Assembly: GCA_022824495.1 (NCBI GenBank)
Contig: JAJDZU010000017.1
Span: 18,954 to 82,953 of the forward strand
Direction of reading: 5' to 3'
DNA length: 64,000 bases
DNA from: Chloroflexota bacterium
GTDB taxonomy: Bacteria; Chloroflexota; UBA11872
Shown in pieces: positions 35,060 through 44,060 of the stretch; within the stretch, counting starts at the first letter, position 1; every line of letters begins with the position of its first letter. The translations under genes were made by a program, and so were the position numbers. Below the pieces are notes generated by a model that saw only the letters and a program-made list of their open reading frames with translations, was not told the origin of the DNA and made no database searches.

Positions 35060-35854
35060 CTAGGACCCATCCACGGCAGCTCGCAGCGCTTCGCCGTTCT
35101 GGGCCCACCAGCTGGAGAGGATGCCGATGTCGGTGCCGATGGAGAAGTGGGTCACGCCCATGTCCAGGTAGCGCTTGGCGTGGTCGGGCGAGCCGATCTC
35201 GGCGCGCGGCTGAATGCCCATGCCGAGCGCGGTCTTGATGACGTAGGCCTCGGCTTCGCGGACTTCAGGGGAGCCACCCTGGCCGGGCTTGTCGATGCTC
35301 ATGGCGTAGTCGGTGGGACCGAACTGCACCATGTCCACGCCGCCGACGCCAATAACGTTCTCAAGATTGCGTACGGCTTCGTCCTTCTCGATCATCAGCA
35401 TCACGACGGCTTGTTCCAGCGCGTCCACGAATGCTTGGCTGCCGCCCTCGCGCACGTAGCCGGTGTCGCGACGCGAACCCGCGCCATGCTTACCGCCGGT
35501 GGACGGGGTGCTGGCCCGGACCGCCTGCACGCACTCGCGCGCTTCCTCCGGCGTTCGCACGTCCGCGAACAGCAGGTTCTGAATCCCCGAGCCGATGGCC
35601 CGAACCGTCAGGTAGGTCCGCGGCTCCTGCTCGATCTTCATCATGCCGCTGAAGTTGTCGAAGAGATCGATGGCGCGCCCGATGTTCTCCAGCGCGTAGA
35701 GGTCGTAGGGCGCGTACTCGGCCACGAATTCCACGTAGTCGTACTGTCCGGTCTGGCCAACCAGTTCAACGATCGCGGGCCAGGAGATGAGGACATGCGT
35801 GCTGTAGCTGGGCTGGCCGGCGTCCAGCAGTTCGCGAAGACGGTTAGGGCGCAT
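35060..35854 (-). CDS. HpcH/HpaI aldolase family protein
   Basis: A 264-residue TIM-barrel protein of the HpcH/HpaI (2-keto-3-deoxy acid) aldolase family. It has STHVLISWPAIVELVGQTG, YDYVEFVAEYAPYD, MLMIEKDEAVRNLENVIGV (metal-binding Glu) and DMVQFGPTDYAMSI (metal-binding Asp), then MGIQPRAEIGSPD and THFSIGTDIGIL. These enzymes cleave hydroxy-oxo-acids to pyruvate and an aldehyde with a divalent metal. It lies next to an enolase-superfamily gene, forming a plausible sugar-acid or aromatic-acid degradation pair. Confidence 0.86.
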   Translation of the reverse strand: MRPNRLRELLDAGQPSYSTHVLISWPAIVELVGQTGQYDYVEFVAEYAPYDLYALENIGRAIDLFDNFSGMMKIEQEPRTYLTVRAIGSGIQNLLFADVRTPEEARECVQAVRASTPSTGGKHGAGSRRDTGYVREGGSQAFVDALEQAVVMLMIEKDEAVRNLENVIGVGGVDMVQFGPTDYAMSIDKPGQGGSPEVREAEAYVIKTALGMGIQPRAEIGSPDHAKRYLDMGVTHFSIGTDIGILSSWWAQNGEALRAAVDGS

Positions 35855-35931
35855 GAAGGATTACCAATACGAATCGGCTGCCGCGCAGTGTTTCACACCG
35901 CCGCGAGCGGCGTCTCAGCCAGGCTCGGCGC

Positions 35932-37044
35932 TCAGGTCACCAGGTACTCGCGCAGCGCCTCCCAGTTGACGTTCATGCCAAGGCCGGGCCCCTGCGGAAG
36001 GCGAACGGTCCCACGATCGGTAAGTTCCAACTTCTCGTGGAACATGACGTCGTTCAGACCGGCCACATTGGGGTTGTAGTACTCGAGGATCAGCGGCATA
36101 GGGAAGGCCGCCAGCAGGTGGATGTGAATCTCCTGCAGGCCGTGCGGGGCGATGGGAATCTCGTAGGCCGCCGCCAGGGCCGCAACCCTTCGGTATTCGG
36201 TAATTCCGCCGAGCACCATCGCGTCTGGATTAAGGATGTCCACGGCGCCGGTTTCCAGGAGTTCGCGGAACCCCCAGCGGGTGTACTCGTTCTCGCCCGC
36301 GGCGACCGGCACGGTCGAGGAGCGGGCCGTCGCGGCGCTGCCGCGCATGTTGTCCGGCGAGACCGGCTCCTCGAACCAGAAGGCGTCGTATTCCTCAAGG
36401 ATGCGAGCCATGCGAACGGCGTCCGCCTGCACGTAGGCGTTGTTGGCATCGACCAGCAGGTCGATGTCGGGGCCGATGGCGTCACGGACGGCGCGAATGC
36501 GGACCTCGTCTTCCCGCAGCGGCACCGCGCCGACCTTCATCTTGACGGCGTTGGCGCCCTGCTCCACGTAGCCCAGCATCTCGTCCTGCAACTCGGTCAG
36601 CCCCTTGCCCTCGGCGTAGTAGCCACCGGCAATGTAGGCGCGCACCTCGTCGGTGAATCCGCCGAGCACCTGGAAGAGCGGGCACTCGAAGGACTTGGCC
36701 ACGATGTCCCAGAGCGCGATGTCGATGGCCGAAATGGCCCGCGTGGTCAGGCCCTTCCGGCCGAAGATCTTGGGCTGGTAGAGCGATTCCCAGATGCGCT
36801 CGACGTTGCGCGGGTCCTCGCCGACCAGGGCCTGCCGCATGTCGTTGACCGTGGCGATTGTGGCGTCGCCCTGCGCCGTGGCCGCAATGCCGCCCGCGCC
36901 GCAGATCCCAAAGCCCTCCAGGCCATCGTCGGTCGATATCCGCACCACCACGTTCTTGGATGCGGTGTAGGTGTACTTCCCGTTGCTGATCGGGGTGTCG
37001 TAGGGCTTGGCGTACAGCTCGGCGGTGACGTCAGTGATCTTCAC
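35932..37044 (-). CDS. Mandelate racemase/muconate lactonizing enzyme family (enolase superfamily)
   Basis: A 370-residue enolase-superfamily enzyme. The capping domain is N-terminal (KITDVTAELYAKPYDTPISNG). The barrel has the KxK motif AVKMKVG with catalytic Lys, the metal ligands in LLVDANNAY (Asp), FWFEEPVSPDN (Glu) and PVAAGENEYT (Glu), and the catalytic His in IPIAPHGLQE. This set fits the mandelate racemase subgroup, often sugar-acid dehydratases. GTG at 37044 is the best start; the longer frame begins at a TTG without a family match. The substrate is unknown. Confidence 0.87.
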   Translation of the reverse strand: MKITDVTAELYAKPYDTPISNGKYTYTASKNVVVRISTDDGLEGFGICGAGGIAATAQGDATIATVNDMRQALVGEDPRNVERIWESLYQPKIFGRKGLTTRAISAIDIALWDIVAKSFECPLFQVLGGFTDEVRAYIAGGYYAEGKGLTELQDEMLGYVEQGANAVKMKVGAVPLREDEVRIRAVRDAIGPDIDLLVDANNAYVQADAVRMARILEEYDAFWFEEPVSPDNMRGSAATARSSTVPVAAGENEYTRWGFRELLETGAVDILNPDAMVLGGITEYRRVAALAAAYEIPIAPHGLQEIHIHLLAAFPMPLILEYYNPNVAGLNDVMFHEKLELTDRGTVRLPQGPGLGMNVNWEALREYLVT

Positions 37045-37111
37045 TCGGTGGCTCTTATTGACTGAAGGGACCAGCCGCAGCAAACCACGGCAGCGGGCGC
37101 GCGGTCAATCA

Positions 37112-37978
37112 CTAGCGGGCAACGCTCGGCTGGTCCACCACCATGAACGAGGTTTCAGCCGCCACGGCACCGTCGACAGTGATCGCAACCGAGTGTTTGC
37201 CAACGCAGTTGGTCTCGTCCACGTAGAAGGCAAAGTACCCGCGGCGCAGCGCCTGCTGGGGGCCTGTTTCGTATTCGCCGCCGCAACTGCCGGAACTCCA
37301 GCGGAATCCAAGCCGAGCCCCCTCGCGCACGTCACGAAACTCGACGCTGATGAATATCCGGTCGTCGAGTCCAAAGACTTCGGACACGTTCTCCGGACGC
37401 TGCAGACCATCGACGGTCAGCGCGGTGGCGACACGGCCGATGTTCGCGCGCAGCGGAGTGGGCGACCGCGCCGGCGTCGGCGGCGGTGACGCCGGCTGCT
37501 GGGTGACCGTCGGCGATGCCGCGGGAGCCGCCGTGGTTGGGCCAGGCGACGGTGAAGGCGATGCAACCGACGGTGCGGTGGGCGACGGACTTGGCGAAGG
37601 CGATAGCGCCGTCCCCGTCGCCGTGGGCGGCGGACCGGCCGGCGGCGCTGTCGGCGGGGGCGTTGCCGGCGGCGTGGGCGTCGTCGCCGGGACCGCCGCG
37701 GCCGTAGGCGTCAAGGTAGACACAACGCGCGGAGCAGCGGCCGGCGACGCCGCCGTCGGCATGGACGAACTCGCCGCGACAGTTGGCGCCGGGCTCTCGG
37801 ACACCGGCGGCGCGCGTGTTGGCACCGTCACGCTTGGCGTCTCCGCGACGTCGCCGTTGCAGGCCGCTATCAAAGCAATTGCCAGCCCCAGGCACACGTA
37901 GAGAAGCGCCGCCCTGGCGCGGGATATCGCTGGTGTTGTGCAGCGTTGCACGCCGATCCTCATCAGTCGCCGCAGCAT
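37112..37978 (-). CDS. Proline/threonine-rich lipoprotein
   Basis: A 288-residue surface lipoprotein. The signal is LLYVCLGLAIALIAAC with a lipobox LIAAC ending in Cys40. Residues ~50-180 are a Pro/Thr/Ser/Ala linker (TPTPPATPPPTAPPAGPPP and similar). The C-terminal ~100 residues form a small beta domain (FISVEFRDVREGARLGFRW, CGGEYETGPQQALRRGYFAFYV, HSVAITVDGAVAAETSFMV) resembling ligand- or wall-binding Ig-like domains. The function is unknown. ATGs at 37978 and 37963 are both possible starts. Confidence 0.75.
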   Translation of the reverse strand: MLRRLMRIGVQRCTTPAISRARAALLYVCLGLAIALIAACNGDVAETPSVTVPTRAPPVSESPAPTVAASSSMPTAASPAAAPRVVSTLTPTAAAVPATTPTPPATPPPTAPPAGPPPTATGTALSPSPSPSPTAPSVASPSPSPGPTTAAPAASPTVTQQPASPPPTPARSPTPLRANIGRVATALTVDGLQRPENVSEVFGLDDRIFISVEFRDVREGARLGFRWSSGSCGGEYETGPQQALRRGYFAFYVDETNCVGKHSVAITVDGAVAAETSFMVVDQPSVAR

Positions 37979-37980
37979 AT

Positions 37981-37994
37981 TTGGAATACCAAAC
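37981..37994. promoter_or_regulatory. Perfect dyad upstream of the lipoprotein gene
   Basis: TTTGG-AATA-CCAAA is a perfect 5+5 dyad with a four-base centre, three bases upstream of the lipoprotein ATG at 37978. The TTGGnnnnCCAA shape resembles GntR-type operators. No regulator gene is nearby, so this is a candidate site only. Confidence 0.3.
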
Positions 37995-38121
37995 TCGGAC
38001 TAATCCAGGTAGCCAAAACGCTTGCTAAGCGTGCGTTGAGTCTAACAACGACAGGCTCCAACTCTTCGGACACATATGAGACCGCGACAAACCGTCGCGG
38101 CGTTACGCGCGTCGCCCGGAA

Positions 38122-39105
38122 CTATCGTCCGTTGAGCGCCTCGTCCAGGCGGGTCAGAACCTGCTCGGTCGCAATGTCGAGCGGCGCGTCAACGGTGGCG
38201 CCCGCCGCCAGGGCATGGCCACCGCCGCCGAAGGCTGCCGCCACGCCGTCGATCCGCGGCCCCTGTGAACGCAGGCTCACGCGCGTGCGTGAAGCGTCCA
38301 CTTCGTAGAACACCGCCACCGCCACCGCGTCCGCGACGTCCTGCAGTGCGTTCGGAATGCCCTGCGAGTCGGCGATGCGCGCCCCCACATCCGCCGCCAT
38401 CCGCTCGCTGACCTGCGTCCAGACCACGCGCCCATCCTCCGACCGCACCGCCGCCGCCAGCGCGGCGCCCAGCAATCGCGAGGCTTCGAATGTTCGTACG
38501 TTGAGCACCCGGCGCGGGACACCCGCCGTGGCGCCGCCCATCGCTTGCAGGGCGGCAGCCGCTCGCAGCGTGCGCGGACTGGTCTCCTTTGTCTGGAACC
38601 CGAGCGTGTCGGCCACCAGCCCGGCCTGCAGCGCGATGGCGCCATCGCGCGAGACGCCACAGCCCATCGTGCTTAGCAGCATCCAGATGACCTCAGCCGC
38701 GGCGGCGGCGTCAGCGACCACGTAGTTCACGTCGCCATAGCGCTCGTTGGTGACATGGTGGTCAATGTTCACGATCGGACGAATCGCGCGCAGCGCCGTT
38801 CGGACGTCCTCGTCGGCGCTCAGAAGGCCCATGCTGGCCGTGTCGACGGAAAAGAGGACGTCGAACGGTCGGGCGTCCGGCGGCGACGCCAGCAGATCGG
38901 TCGTCAGAGCGTGGAATCTCTCAGTCCCAGGGATCGAGGCCATCACCGCATCGATGTTCTCGGGCTGATTGACTGCCAACACGGGCGAAGCGCCCAACGC
39001 CTCGAGAATCGCCGCCAGTCCAATGGCCGAACCAAGGCTGTCGGGGTCGGGGTTTCGATGCGACACGATGAGCGGACGCCGGGCTCGCCGAATGTGCGCC
39101 ACCAC
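38122..39105 (-). CDS. DHH-family phosphoesterase (NrnA-like)
   Basis: A 327-residue DHH/DHHA1 protein. Metal motifs are HRNPDPDSLGSAIGL (DxD), the Asp of FSVDTASMG, NIDHHVTNERYG (DHH) and GLVADTLGFQT. The C-terminal DHHA1 domain has VSLRSQGPRIDGVAAAFGGGGHALAAG. NrnA-type enzymes degrade nano-RNA and dephosphorylate pAp; GdpP-type relatives cleave c-di-AMP but have PAS/GGDEF domains that are absent here. A c-di-AMP receptor gene occurs at 17.2 kb, so a role in cleaving pApA is possible. GTG start. Confidence 0.87.
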   Translation of the reverse strand: MVAHIRRARRPLIVSHRNPDPDSLGSAIGLAAILEALGASPVLAVNQPENIDAVMASIPGTERFHALTTDLLASPPDARPFDVLFSVDTASMGLLSADEDVRTALRAIRPIVNIDHHVTNERYGDVNYVVADAAAAAEVIWMLLSTMGCGVSRDGAIALQAGLVADTLGFQTKETSPRTLRAAAALQAMGGATAGVPRRVLNVRTFEASRLLGAALAAAVRSEDGRVVWTQVSERMAADVGARIADSQGIPNALQDVADAVAVAVFYEVDASRTRVSLRSQGPRIDGVAAAFGGGGHALAAGATVDAPLDIATEQVLTRLDEALNGR

Positions 39106-39163
39106 CGCGCCGCGGACGTCAGGCTGACAGGATGCGTCGCGGATGGGTGAAGGTCCTTGGGCG

Positions 39164-39184
39164 TGGGCGCACAGTCTGCGCCCA
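39164..39184 (+). terminator. Strong hairpin with T-run, function uncertain
   Basis: TGGGCGCA (39164-39171) and TGCGCCCA (39177-39184) form an 8-bp stem around a five-base loop, followed on the plus strand by TTTTAT. It has the form of an intrinsic terminator, but no plus-strand gene ends just before it. It lies in the divergent region between the DHH and IscA-like genes and may insulate them or act in a leader. Confidence 0.45.
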
Positions 39185-39296
39185 TTTTATCGGCGCGGTG
39201 GGCCATTTCGAGGCCTTGCTACCAGCAGATCGCTTTCGCGTGCTAGGTTCAGGGGAGCGAACGGAATACTCTGTCCAACAGTCGCTGGGGGATCGC

Positions 39297-39764
39297 ATGA
39301 GCGCGGTTGAAACGGGCGAACGCATTGGCCTGCCACAGGACCAGCCACCGGCCGAGCGGATGTCGCTGCCGATGGCCGCCCCGCCGTCTCCGGAACCGGC
39401 CGCCGCGGTGTCGCTGAGCCAGCGCGCCGCCCGAGCCTTCCGCGAGATCCTGGATGGCAAGGGCGAGTCTTACGGCGCGCTCAAGGTCGCCGTCATGGGC
39501 GGCGGCTGCGCCGGAAACCAGTACGCCATGGCCATCGCCCGCGCCCCGGAACCCACCGACATTGTGCTGGAGTCTCGCGGCGTGGACATCTTCGTCGACA
39601 GTTCCAGCGCCCACATGATGGTCGGCGCCGAGATTGACTTCATTGACAGCATGATGGGTCGCGGCTTCACGGTGAGGAACCCGAGCGCGGAGCAAACCTG
39701 CGGCTGCGGCAGTTCCTTCAACACCAACGGCGGCGGCGTAAAGCCGGGCGGCTGCACCGCCTAA
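39297..39764 (+). CDS. Iron-sulfur cluster insertion protein, IscA/HesB-like
   Basis: A 155-residue A-type carrier that receives and delivers Fe-S clusters. The core domain starts at VSLSQRAARAFREIL and carries the first Cys in VMGGGCAGNQYAMAI and the C-terminal pair in QTCGCGSSF, the three ligands of the family. It has an extra 40-residue Pro-rich N-terminus. ATG at 39297 follows a GGGGGA box. It converges with the murE operon 13 bases away. AGNQY replaces the more usual SGxxY. Confidence 0.87.
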   Translation: MSAVETGERIGLPQDQPPAERMSLPMAAPPSPEPAAAVSLSQRAARAFREILDGKGESYGALKVAVMGGGCAGNQYAMAIARAPEPTDIVLESRGVDIFVDSSSAHMMVGAEIDFIDSMMGRGFTVRNPSAEQTCGCGSSFNTNGGGVKPGGCTA

Positions 39765-39777
39765 GCGGCGGCTTCGC

Positions 39778-41304
39778 TCAGGCGCCGTAACCCAGGTCGG
39801 CCAGCGCCTCGCGCGCGGCCGCGGCTTCGTCCCACGGCTCCTCGCGGTCGGCGAATTGAATCGATTGTTCGTGGCCTTTGCCGGCCAGTACCACGGTATC
39901 GCCCGCACGGGCCAGGTCGAACGCTCGAGCGATGGCCTCGCGGCGGTCGTGAATGGTCTCGAATCGTGCACCGCCGCCGGTGCTGCCGGCGATTACGGCT
40001 TGAGCAATGTCCTCGGGTCGTTCTCGTCGGGGATCCTCGTTGGTGACGATCGCCACGTCCGCGCCCTCCGCGGCGGCCCGGCCCAGCAGCGGGCGCTTCT
40101 CCGCGTCCTGATCCCCCGCGCTGCCAAACACCGCCAGTACCCGGCCGGGGGTGAATGCCCGAACCTCCGCCAGGCAGGCGGTCAGCGCCGCCGGCGTGTG
40201 GGCAAAGTCCACGATCACGTTAAACGGCTGGCCCGCCGCGACCGTCTCCATCCGACCCTTCACGGGAGCAAACGAAGCCAGCCGGTCCGCACCTGCCGAC
40301 AGGTCGCCCGTGATGCTGCCCACGCAGGCCACGGCGGCCGCCACGTTGGCGACGTTCCAGCGACCGCGCAGGCGCGTCCGCGCTTCCCAACGGCCCCACG
40401 GCGATGAGCCGGCGATCACCAGGCCGTCGGGCGTGACGCCGGCGCAGCGCGCCGATACGTCGGCCGGGTTTACCTCTCCGAATGTCAGGACGTCGACCGG
40501 GCAGTTCGCGGCGAACTCCGAGGTAACCGGATCGTCGGCATTGAGTACGGCGGCCTTGCCTCGCCCGTCGTCCGGCCCCTGATCCAGCAGGACCAGCAGC
40601 CGTCGCTTGGCGGCGCGGTATGCCTCCAGCGTGCCGTGCAGATCGAGGTGCTCATGGGTCACGTTGGTTACGACGGCCCGATCAAAGGCAAAGCCGTCCA
40701 CGCGCGCCAGTTCCAGGGCGTGCGAGGCCACTTCAACCACGGCCCAGGCGTCGCCCTCCCCGACCATTTGAGCCAGGAGCCGGGCCACTACGGGGGCCTC
40801 CGGGGTCGTCAGTCGACCGGCCTTCTTCAAGTCGGCCCCGCCGGCCCGCGTGTTGACGGTCGTGAGTTCGCCGACTCCGCCTACGTAGGCGCCCAGCATC
40901 CAGGCGATGAGTCGCGAGGTGCTGGTCTTGCCGTCCGTGCCGGTGACGCCCACGAGTCCCAACTTACGATCCGGCTCGCCCCAGAATCGGCGCGCCAGGC
41001 TGGCCAGCGCCACCCGGCCGTCCGGCACGATGGCCAGGCCAACGTCTGCCGGAGTCTCAACCGGACGTTCCGCCACGATGGCCGCCGCGCCAGCGGCCAG
41101 CGCGGCTGGTGCGTAGTCGTGGCCGTCGACCCGGAACCCCTGGCGACAGACGAAGCACGATCCCGGCCGCACGTCCCTGGAATCAAGCGCAATATCGCGA
41201 ATGCGGGCGCCGGACGGGCGTGTCAGTTGCGCGCCCGGCAGGCCCGCGATCAGCTCGTCAAAGGTCGGGTGCACCTGCCCGGCCTCAGCTTTGCGGTTGT
41301 CCAC
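39778..41304 (-). CDS. murE: UDP-MurNAc-tripeptide synthetase (MurE)
   Basis: This Mur ligase adds the third residue of the peptidoglycan stem peptide to UDP-MurNAc-L-Ala-D-Glu. The 508-residue protein has IALDSRDVRPGSCFVCRQG, ATP loop GVTGTDGKTSTSRLIAWML, VEVASHALELARVDGFAFD, NVTHEHLDLHGTLEAY, LKGRMETV-type segment (APVKGRMETVAAG) and DFAHTPAALTACL. At the position that selects the third amino acid it reads TNEDPRRERPEDI, a variant of the DAP-type DNPR motif, so the added residue is uncertain. It overlaps femX by 20 bases and ends the operon. Confidence 0.92.
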   Translation of the reverse strand: MDNRKAEAGQVHPTFDELIAGLPGAQLTRPSGARIRDIALDSRDVRPGSCFVCRQGFRVDGHDYAPAALAAGAAAIVAERPVETPADVGLAIVPDGRVALASLARRFWGEPDRKLGLVGVTGTDGKTSTSRLIAWMLGAYVGGVGELTTVNTRAGGADLKKAGRLTTPEAPVVARLLAQMVGEGDAWAVVEVASHALELARVDGFAFDRAVVTNVTHEHLDLHGTLEAYRAAKRRLLVLLDQGPDDGRGKAAVLNADDPVTSEFAANCPVDVLTFGEVNPADVSARCAGVTPDGLVIAGSSPWGRWEARTRLRGRWNVANVAAAVACVGSITGDLSAGADRLASFAPVKGRMETVAAGQPFNVIVDFAHTPAALTACLAEVRAFTPGRVLAVFGSAGDQDAEKRPLLGRAAAEGADVAIVTNEDPRRERPEDIAQAVIAGSTGGGARFETIHDRREAIARAFDLARAGDTVVLAGKGHEQSIQFADREEPWDEAAAAREALADLGYGA

Positions 41305-42322
41305 GCCGGCGCTGAAGCGCGGTTCGCGCTCTCAACAGCCCCGAAGTCAGGACCCACGAGCGGACGCGTTGCAGCGCGAGATCGTATGTACCCGGATATT
41401 CCACCAGCCGTGGGTTGAAGCCCAGCTTGAAGCGATGCACGCCGGCCATCGGGTCATGCGGATCGTCCGGATCGGCCATCCCCCAGAGGTCATAGCGCCG
41501 GCAGCCGCGCGCGCGCGCCCACTGCATGGCCGCCCACTGCGTGGCATGCGGGGCCATGCGCCCGCGTTCGGCGTCCGACGACGCGCCATAGAGATAGACC
41601 GCCTCGGGACCGAACGCGACGACCATGAGCGCCGCCAGCGGCCGGCCCTCAAATCGCGCCACAAAGAGCGCCGCGTCGTCGCCGAACGTTTGCGCCACGT
41701 CGCGGTAATAGGACGCCGCATGCACAGCGAATCCCTGCCGCGCCGCCGTGGCGGTGGTCATCTCATAGAAGGCGTTGAAGCCAGCCTCGCTCGACTCCGC
41801 CACGACCTCCACGCCTCGCCGCCCAGCCAGCCGGATGTTGTAGCGCATCTTGGACTTGAACGACGCCAGTATTTCCGAGTCGTCCGCCGCCAGATCCACA
41901 ACAGCCGTCCGCGGGATCTGCACGAATGCCTCGGTCTTCCGAAACCCCAATGCCTCCAGCACGGCCGCGTGCCGGGCGTGCACGGGCTCGACCCGCAGCA
42001 GCGATGCCCCCAGGCGCCGGGCCTCCTCCGAGGCCGCCTCGATCAGCGCCCGAGCGTCCGCGTCCGATTCCGCCAGCGGACCCCGTGGGACGTAGGCCAA
42101 CCCGACCGACGGACCCAGCGGCGGAACTCGGCGGGTTCGAGTCAGTAGCTGCACGCCCCCGCTCGGTGCTTCGGCGTCGCCCACGGCCAGCCGCGCCACC
42201 CGCCAGCCGTAGCGCGCCTTCAGGTCGCCCCAGGCGCCGGATTGCAGCAGGTTCGCGCCCGGGTGCGCCGCGGCGAACCGATTCCACTGGCGAGCGCTCG
42301 ATACGGACCGGACCGGCGACAC
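41285..42322 (-). CDS. FemAB/FemX-like peptidoglycan bridge aminoacyltransferase
   Basis: A 345-residue tandem-GNAT protein of the lipid II:glycine glycyltransferase / FemX type. Domain one has LLQSGAWGDLKARYGWRVARL and VGLAYVPRGPLAE; domain two has IASFKSKMRYNIRLAGRRGVEV-type sequence (SFKSKMRYNIRLAGRRG), EGRPLAALMVVAFG and YLYGASS, then RGCRRYDLWGMADPDD and VHRFKLGFNP. These enzymes add amino acids from aminoacyl-tRNA to the stem peptide. Encoded directly before murE, it suggests branched peptidoglycan. Confidence 0.86.
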   Translation of the reverse strand: MSPVRSVSSARQWNRFAAAHPGANLLQSGAWGDLKARYGWRVARLAVGDAEAPSGGVQLLTRTRRVPPLGPSVGLAYVPRGPLAESDADARALIEAASEEARRLGASLLRVEPVHARHAAVLEALGFRKTEAFVQIPRTAVVDLAADDSEILASFKSKMRYNIRLAGRRGVEVVAESSEAGFNAFYEMTTATAARQGFAVHAASYYRDVAQTFGDDAALFVARFEGRPLAALMVVAFGPEAVYLYGASSDAERGRMAPHATQWAAMQWARARGCRRYDLWGMADPDDPHDPMAGVHRFKLGFNPRLVEYPGTYDLALQRVRSWVLTSGLLRARTALQRRRGQPQS

Positions 42323-42324
42323 GG

Positions 42325-43032
42325 CTACACCCGGGTCGCCGTATGCAGGGCCACGCTGCCAAGCCCCAGGCGGTGCACGCGCACGTCGGCGAACCCGGCC
42401 GCGGCGATCACGGCCGCCAATGCCTCCGCGCTCACGAATTCGTCAACCGATTGCGGCAACCACGAATAGGCGCTGGCATGCCGGCTCACAAGGCGCCCCA
42501 GCAGCGGCACCCAGCGATTGAAGTAGAGGCGAAACAGCGCACGCAGCAGCGGCTGCCGCATCGGCGTCATTTCCAGGATCACCAGGCGGCCGCCGGGCCG
42601 CAGGACCCGCGCCATGGCCGCGAAGACTTCCGGCAGTCCATCCACGTTGCGCAGCAGGAATCCGCTGATCACGGCATCCACGGATGCATCCGCCAGCGGC
42701 GGGCGGAACGCGTCGCCCAGAACGAACCTCGCAGACTGGCCGGCTCTCGCCTCGGCGGCGCGCCGCCTGGCGATGCCGAGCATTCCCCCCGCGAAGTCCA
42801 GGCCGACGATCTCGGCTCCGGCGTCACCGTCGCGAGCCAGCGCCAACGCAAGGTCGCCGGTTCCCGTTCCCACATCCAGCACCACGCGCGGCTTAACGGC
42901 CAGGACTTCCCGAACCGCGCGACGCCGCCAGCCGAGATGCATGCCGAAGCTCATCAGGAAATTGAGCAGGTCGTAGCGCGGCGCAATGGCGTCGAACATT
43001 GGCCGCACCCAGGGGGCCTTGCGCGCTCGCAC
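42325..43032 (-). CDS. menG: Demethylmenaquinone methyltransferase (MenG/UbiE)
   Basis: A SAM-dependent C-methyltransferase that finishes menaquinone. The 235-residue product begins with the family motif MFDAIAPRYDLLNFLMSFG, followed by LDVGTGTGDLALALA (motif I), GLDFAGGMLGIARRR, SGFLLRNVDGLPEVFAAMARVLRPGG and LEMTPMRQPLLRALF. The tail includes YSWLPQSVDEF. It sits between a polyprenyl synthase gene (17 bases away) and femX (2 bases), consistent with quinone synthesis. Confidence 0.9.
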   Translation of the reverse strand: MRARKAPWVRPMFDAIAPRYDLLNFLMSFGMHLGWRRRAVREVLAVKPRVVLDVGTGTGDLALALARDGDAGAEIVGLDFAGGMLGIARRRAAEARAGQSARFVLGDAFRPPLADASVDAVISGFLLRNVDGLPEVFAAMARVLRPGGRLVILEMTPMRQPLLRALFRLYFNRWVPLLGRLVSRHASAYSWLPQSVDEFVSAEALAAVIAAAGFADVRVHRLGLGSVALHTATRV

Positions 43033-43049
43033 GGCGTCAGCCGCGGGAC

Positions 43050-44060
43050 CTAGGTGTGCCGATCGGTCGCGTAGGTGACGAGATCGGCCAGCGCGTCGAA
43101 GGCCGGATCCGGCGGCAGCCGGGTCAGCGCGGCCCGCGCCCGGTCGGCGTAGCCCTCGGCCACCGTGCGCGCCGCGTCCACGGCGCCCGACGCTCGCAGC
43201 GTCTCGATCGCCTCGGCGGCCTCTGCCTCGGACAGCCCTTCGCCGTCCGCCAGCCGCTGCATTACCGGCGTGGGCGCGGCGGCGGCATCCAGGTATTCAA
43301 CCACCGGCAGGGTCAGCAGACCGGCCCGCAGGTCGCCGCCCACCGGCTTGCCCGTCTCCTGAGCAACGCCGGCGATGTCCAGCACGTCGTCCGTGACCTG
43401 GAAGGCCATGCCCAGCGACCAGCCAACGTCATGCAGGGCCTCGGCCTCGTCGTCCGGCGCGTCGGCCAGCACCGCCGTCGCGTCGCACGCCAGGGCAATC
43501 AGCGCGGCCGTCTTGCCGCCGATCTTCTCCAGGTACTGCCGGCGCGTTGCCTCGGCGTCGCCGTTGAAGCTCGGAAAGACAAACTCGCTGCGCGACATCA
43601 CGTGGATGGTGTCCGCGAACTGCCTCACGATCTTGGGTCGGTTCAGCCGGGCGACCAGGTCCGCCGCGCTGGCGAAGAGATAGTCGCCGGCCAAAACCGC
43701 GACCTTGGTGGACCAGGCCGCGTGGACCGAGGGCTGTCCGCGCCGCGAATCCGCCTCATCCACGATGTCGTCATGCACCAGCGTGGCGCTGTGGAGAACC
43801 TCTGTGCCCGCCGCCAGCAGAACCACTTCCTCGCGATCCACGCCGTAGGCCTGGCCGATCAGGAGGGCAATGGCCGGCCGCAGTCTCTTGCCCGAGCCGC
43901 CCAGCACCGACGCCAGCACGCCTTGCAGCATGGGAAGTTGACTATCCGCAACGCAGCGGTCCAACTCGGCCTCGACTTGTGCCTGGCCCGCCTGCACCGG
44001 GGCCAGGATGTCCGCGAGATCACGCGGCGGACGGCGGTCCGTTACGACAGAGGAGCGCAC
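43050..44060 (-). CDS. Polyprenyl diphosphate synthase (trans-prenyltransferase)
   Basis: This enzyme builds the long isoprenoid chain of menaquinone or related lipids. It has GGSGKRLRPAIALLIGQA, the first Asp-rich motif LVHDDIVDEADSRRG, the second QVTDDVLDIAG, and GKPVGGDLRAGLLTLP. Residues before DDIVD (VLHSATL) suggest a long-chain product. GTG at 44060 with a GGGAGC box eight bases upstream is chosen, giving 336 residues and a 19-base overlap with tatD; a longer frame starts at TTG 44099. Confidence 0.9.
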   Translation of the reverse strand: MRSSVVTDRRPPRDLADILAPVQAGQAQVEAELDRCVADSQLPMLQGVLASVLGGSGKRLRPAIALLIGQAYGVDREEVVLLAAGTEVLHSATLVHDDIVDEADSRRGQPSVHAAWSTKVAVLAGDYLFASAADLVARLNRPKIVRQFADTIHVMSRSEFVFPSFNGDAEATRRQYLEKIGGKTAALIALACDATAVLADAPDDEAEALHDVGWSLGMAFQVTDDVLDIAGVAQETGKPVGGDLRAGLLTLPVVEYLDAAAAPTPVMQRLADGEGLSEAEAAEAIETLRASGAVDAARTVAEGYADRARAALTRLPPDPAFDALADLVTYATDRHT

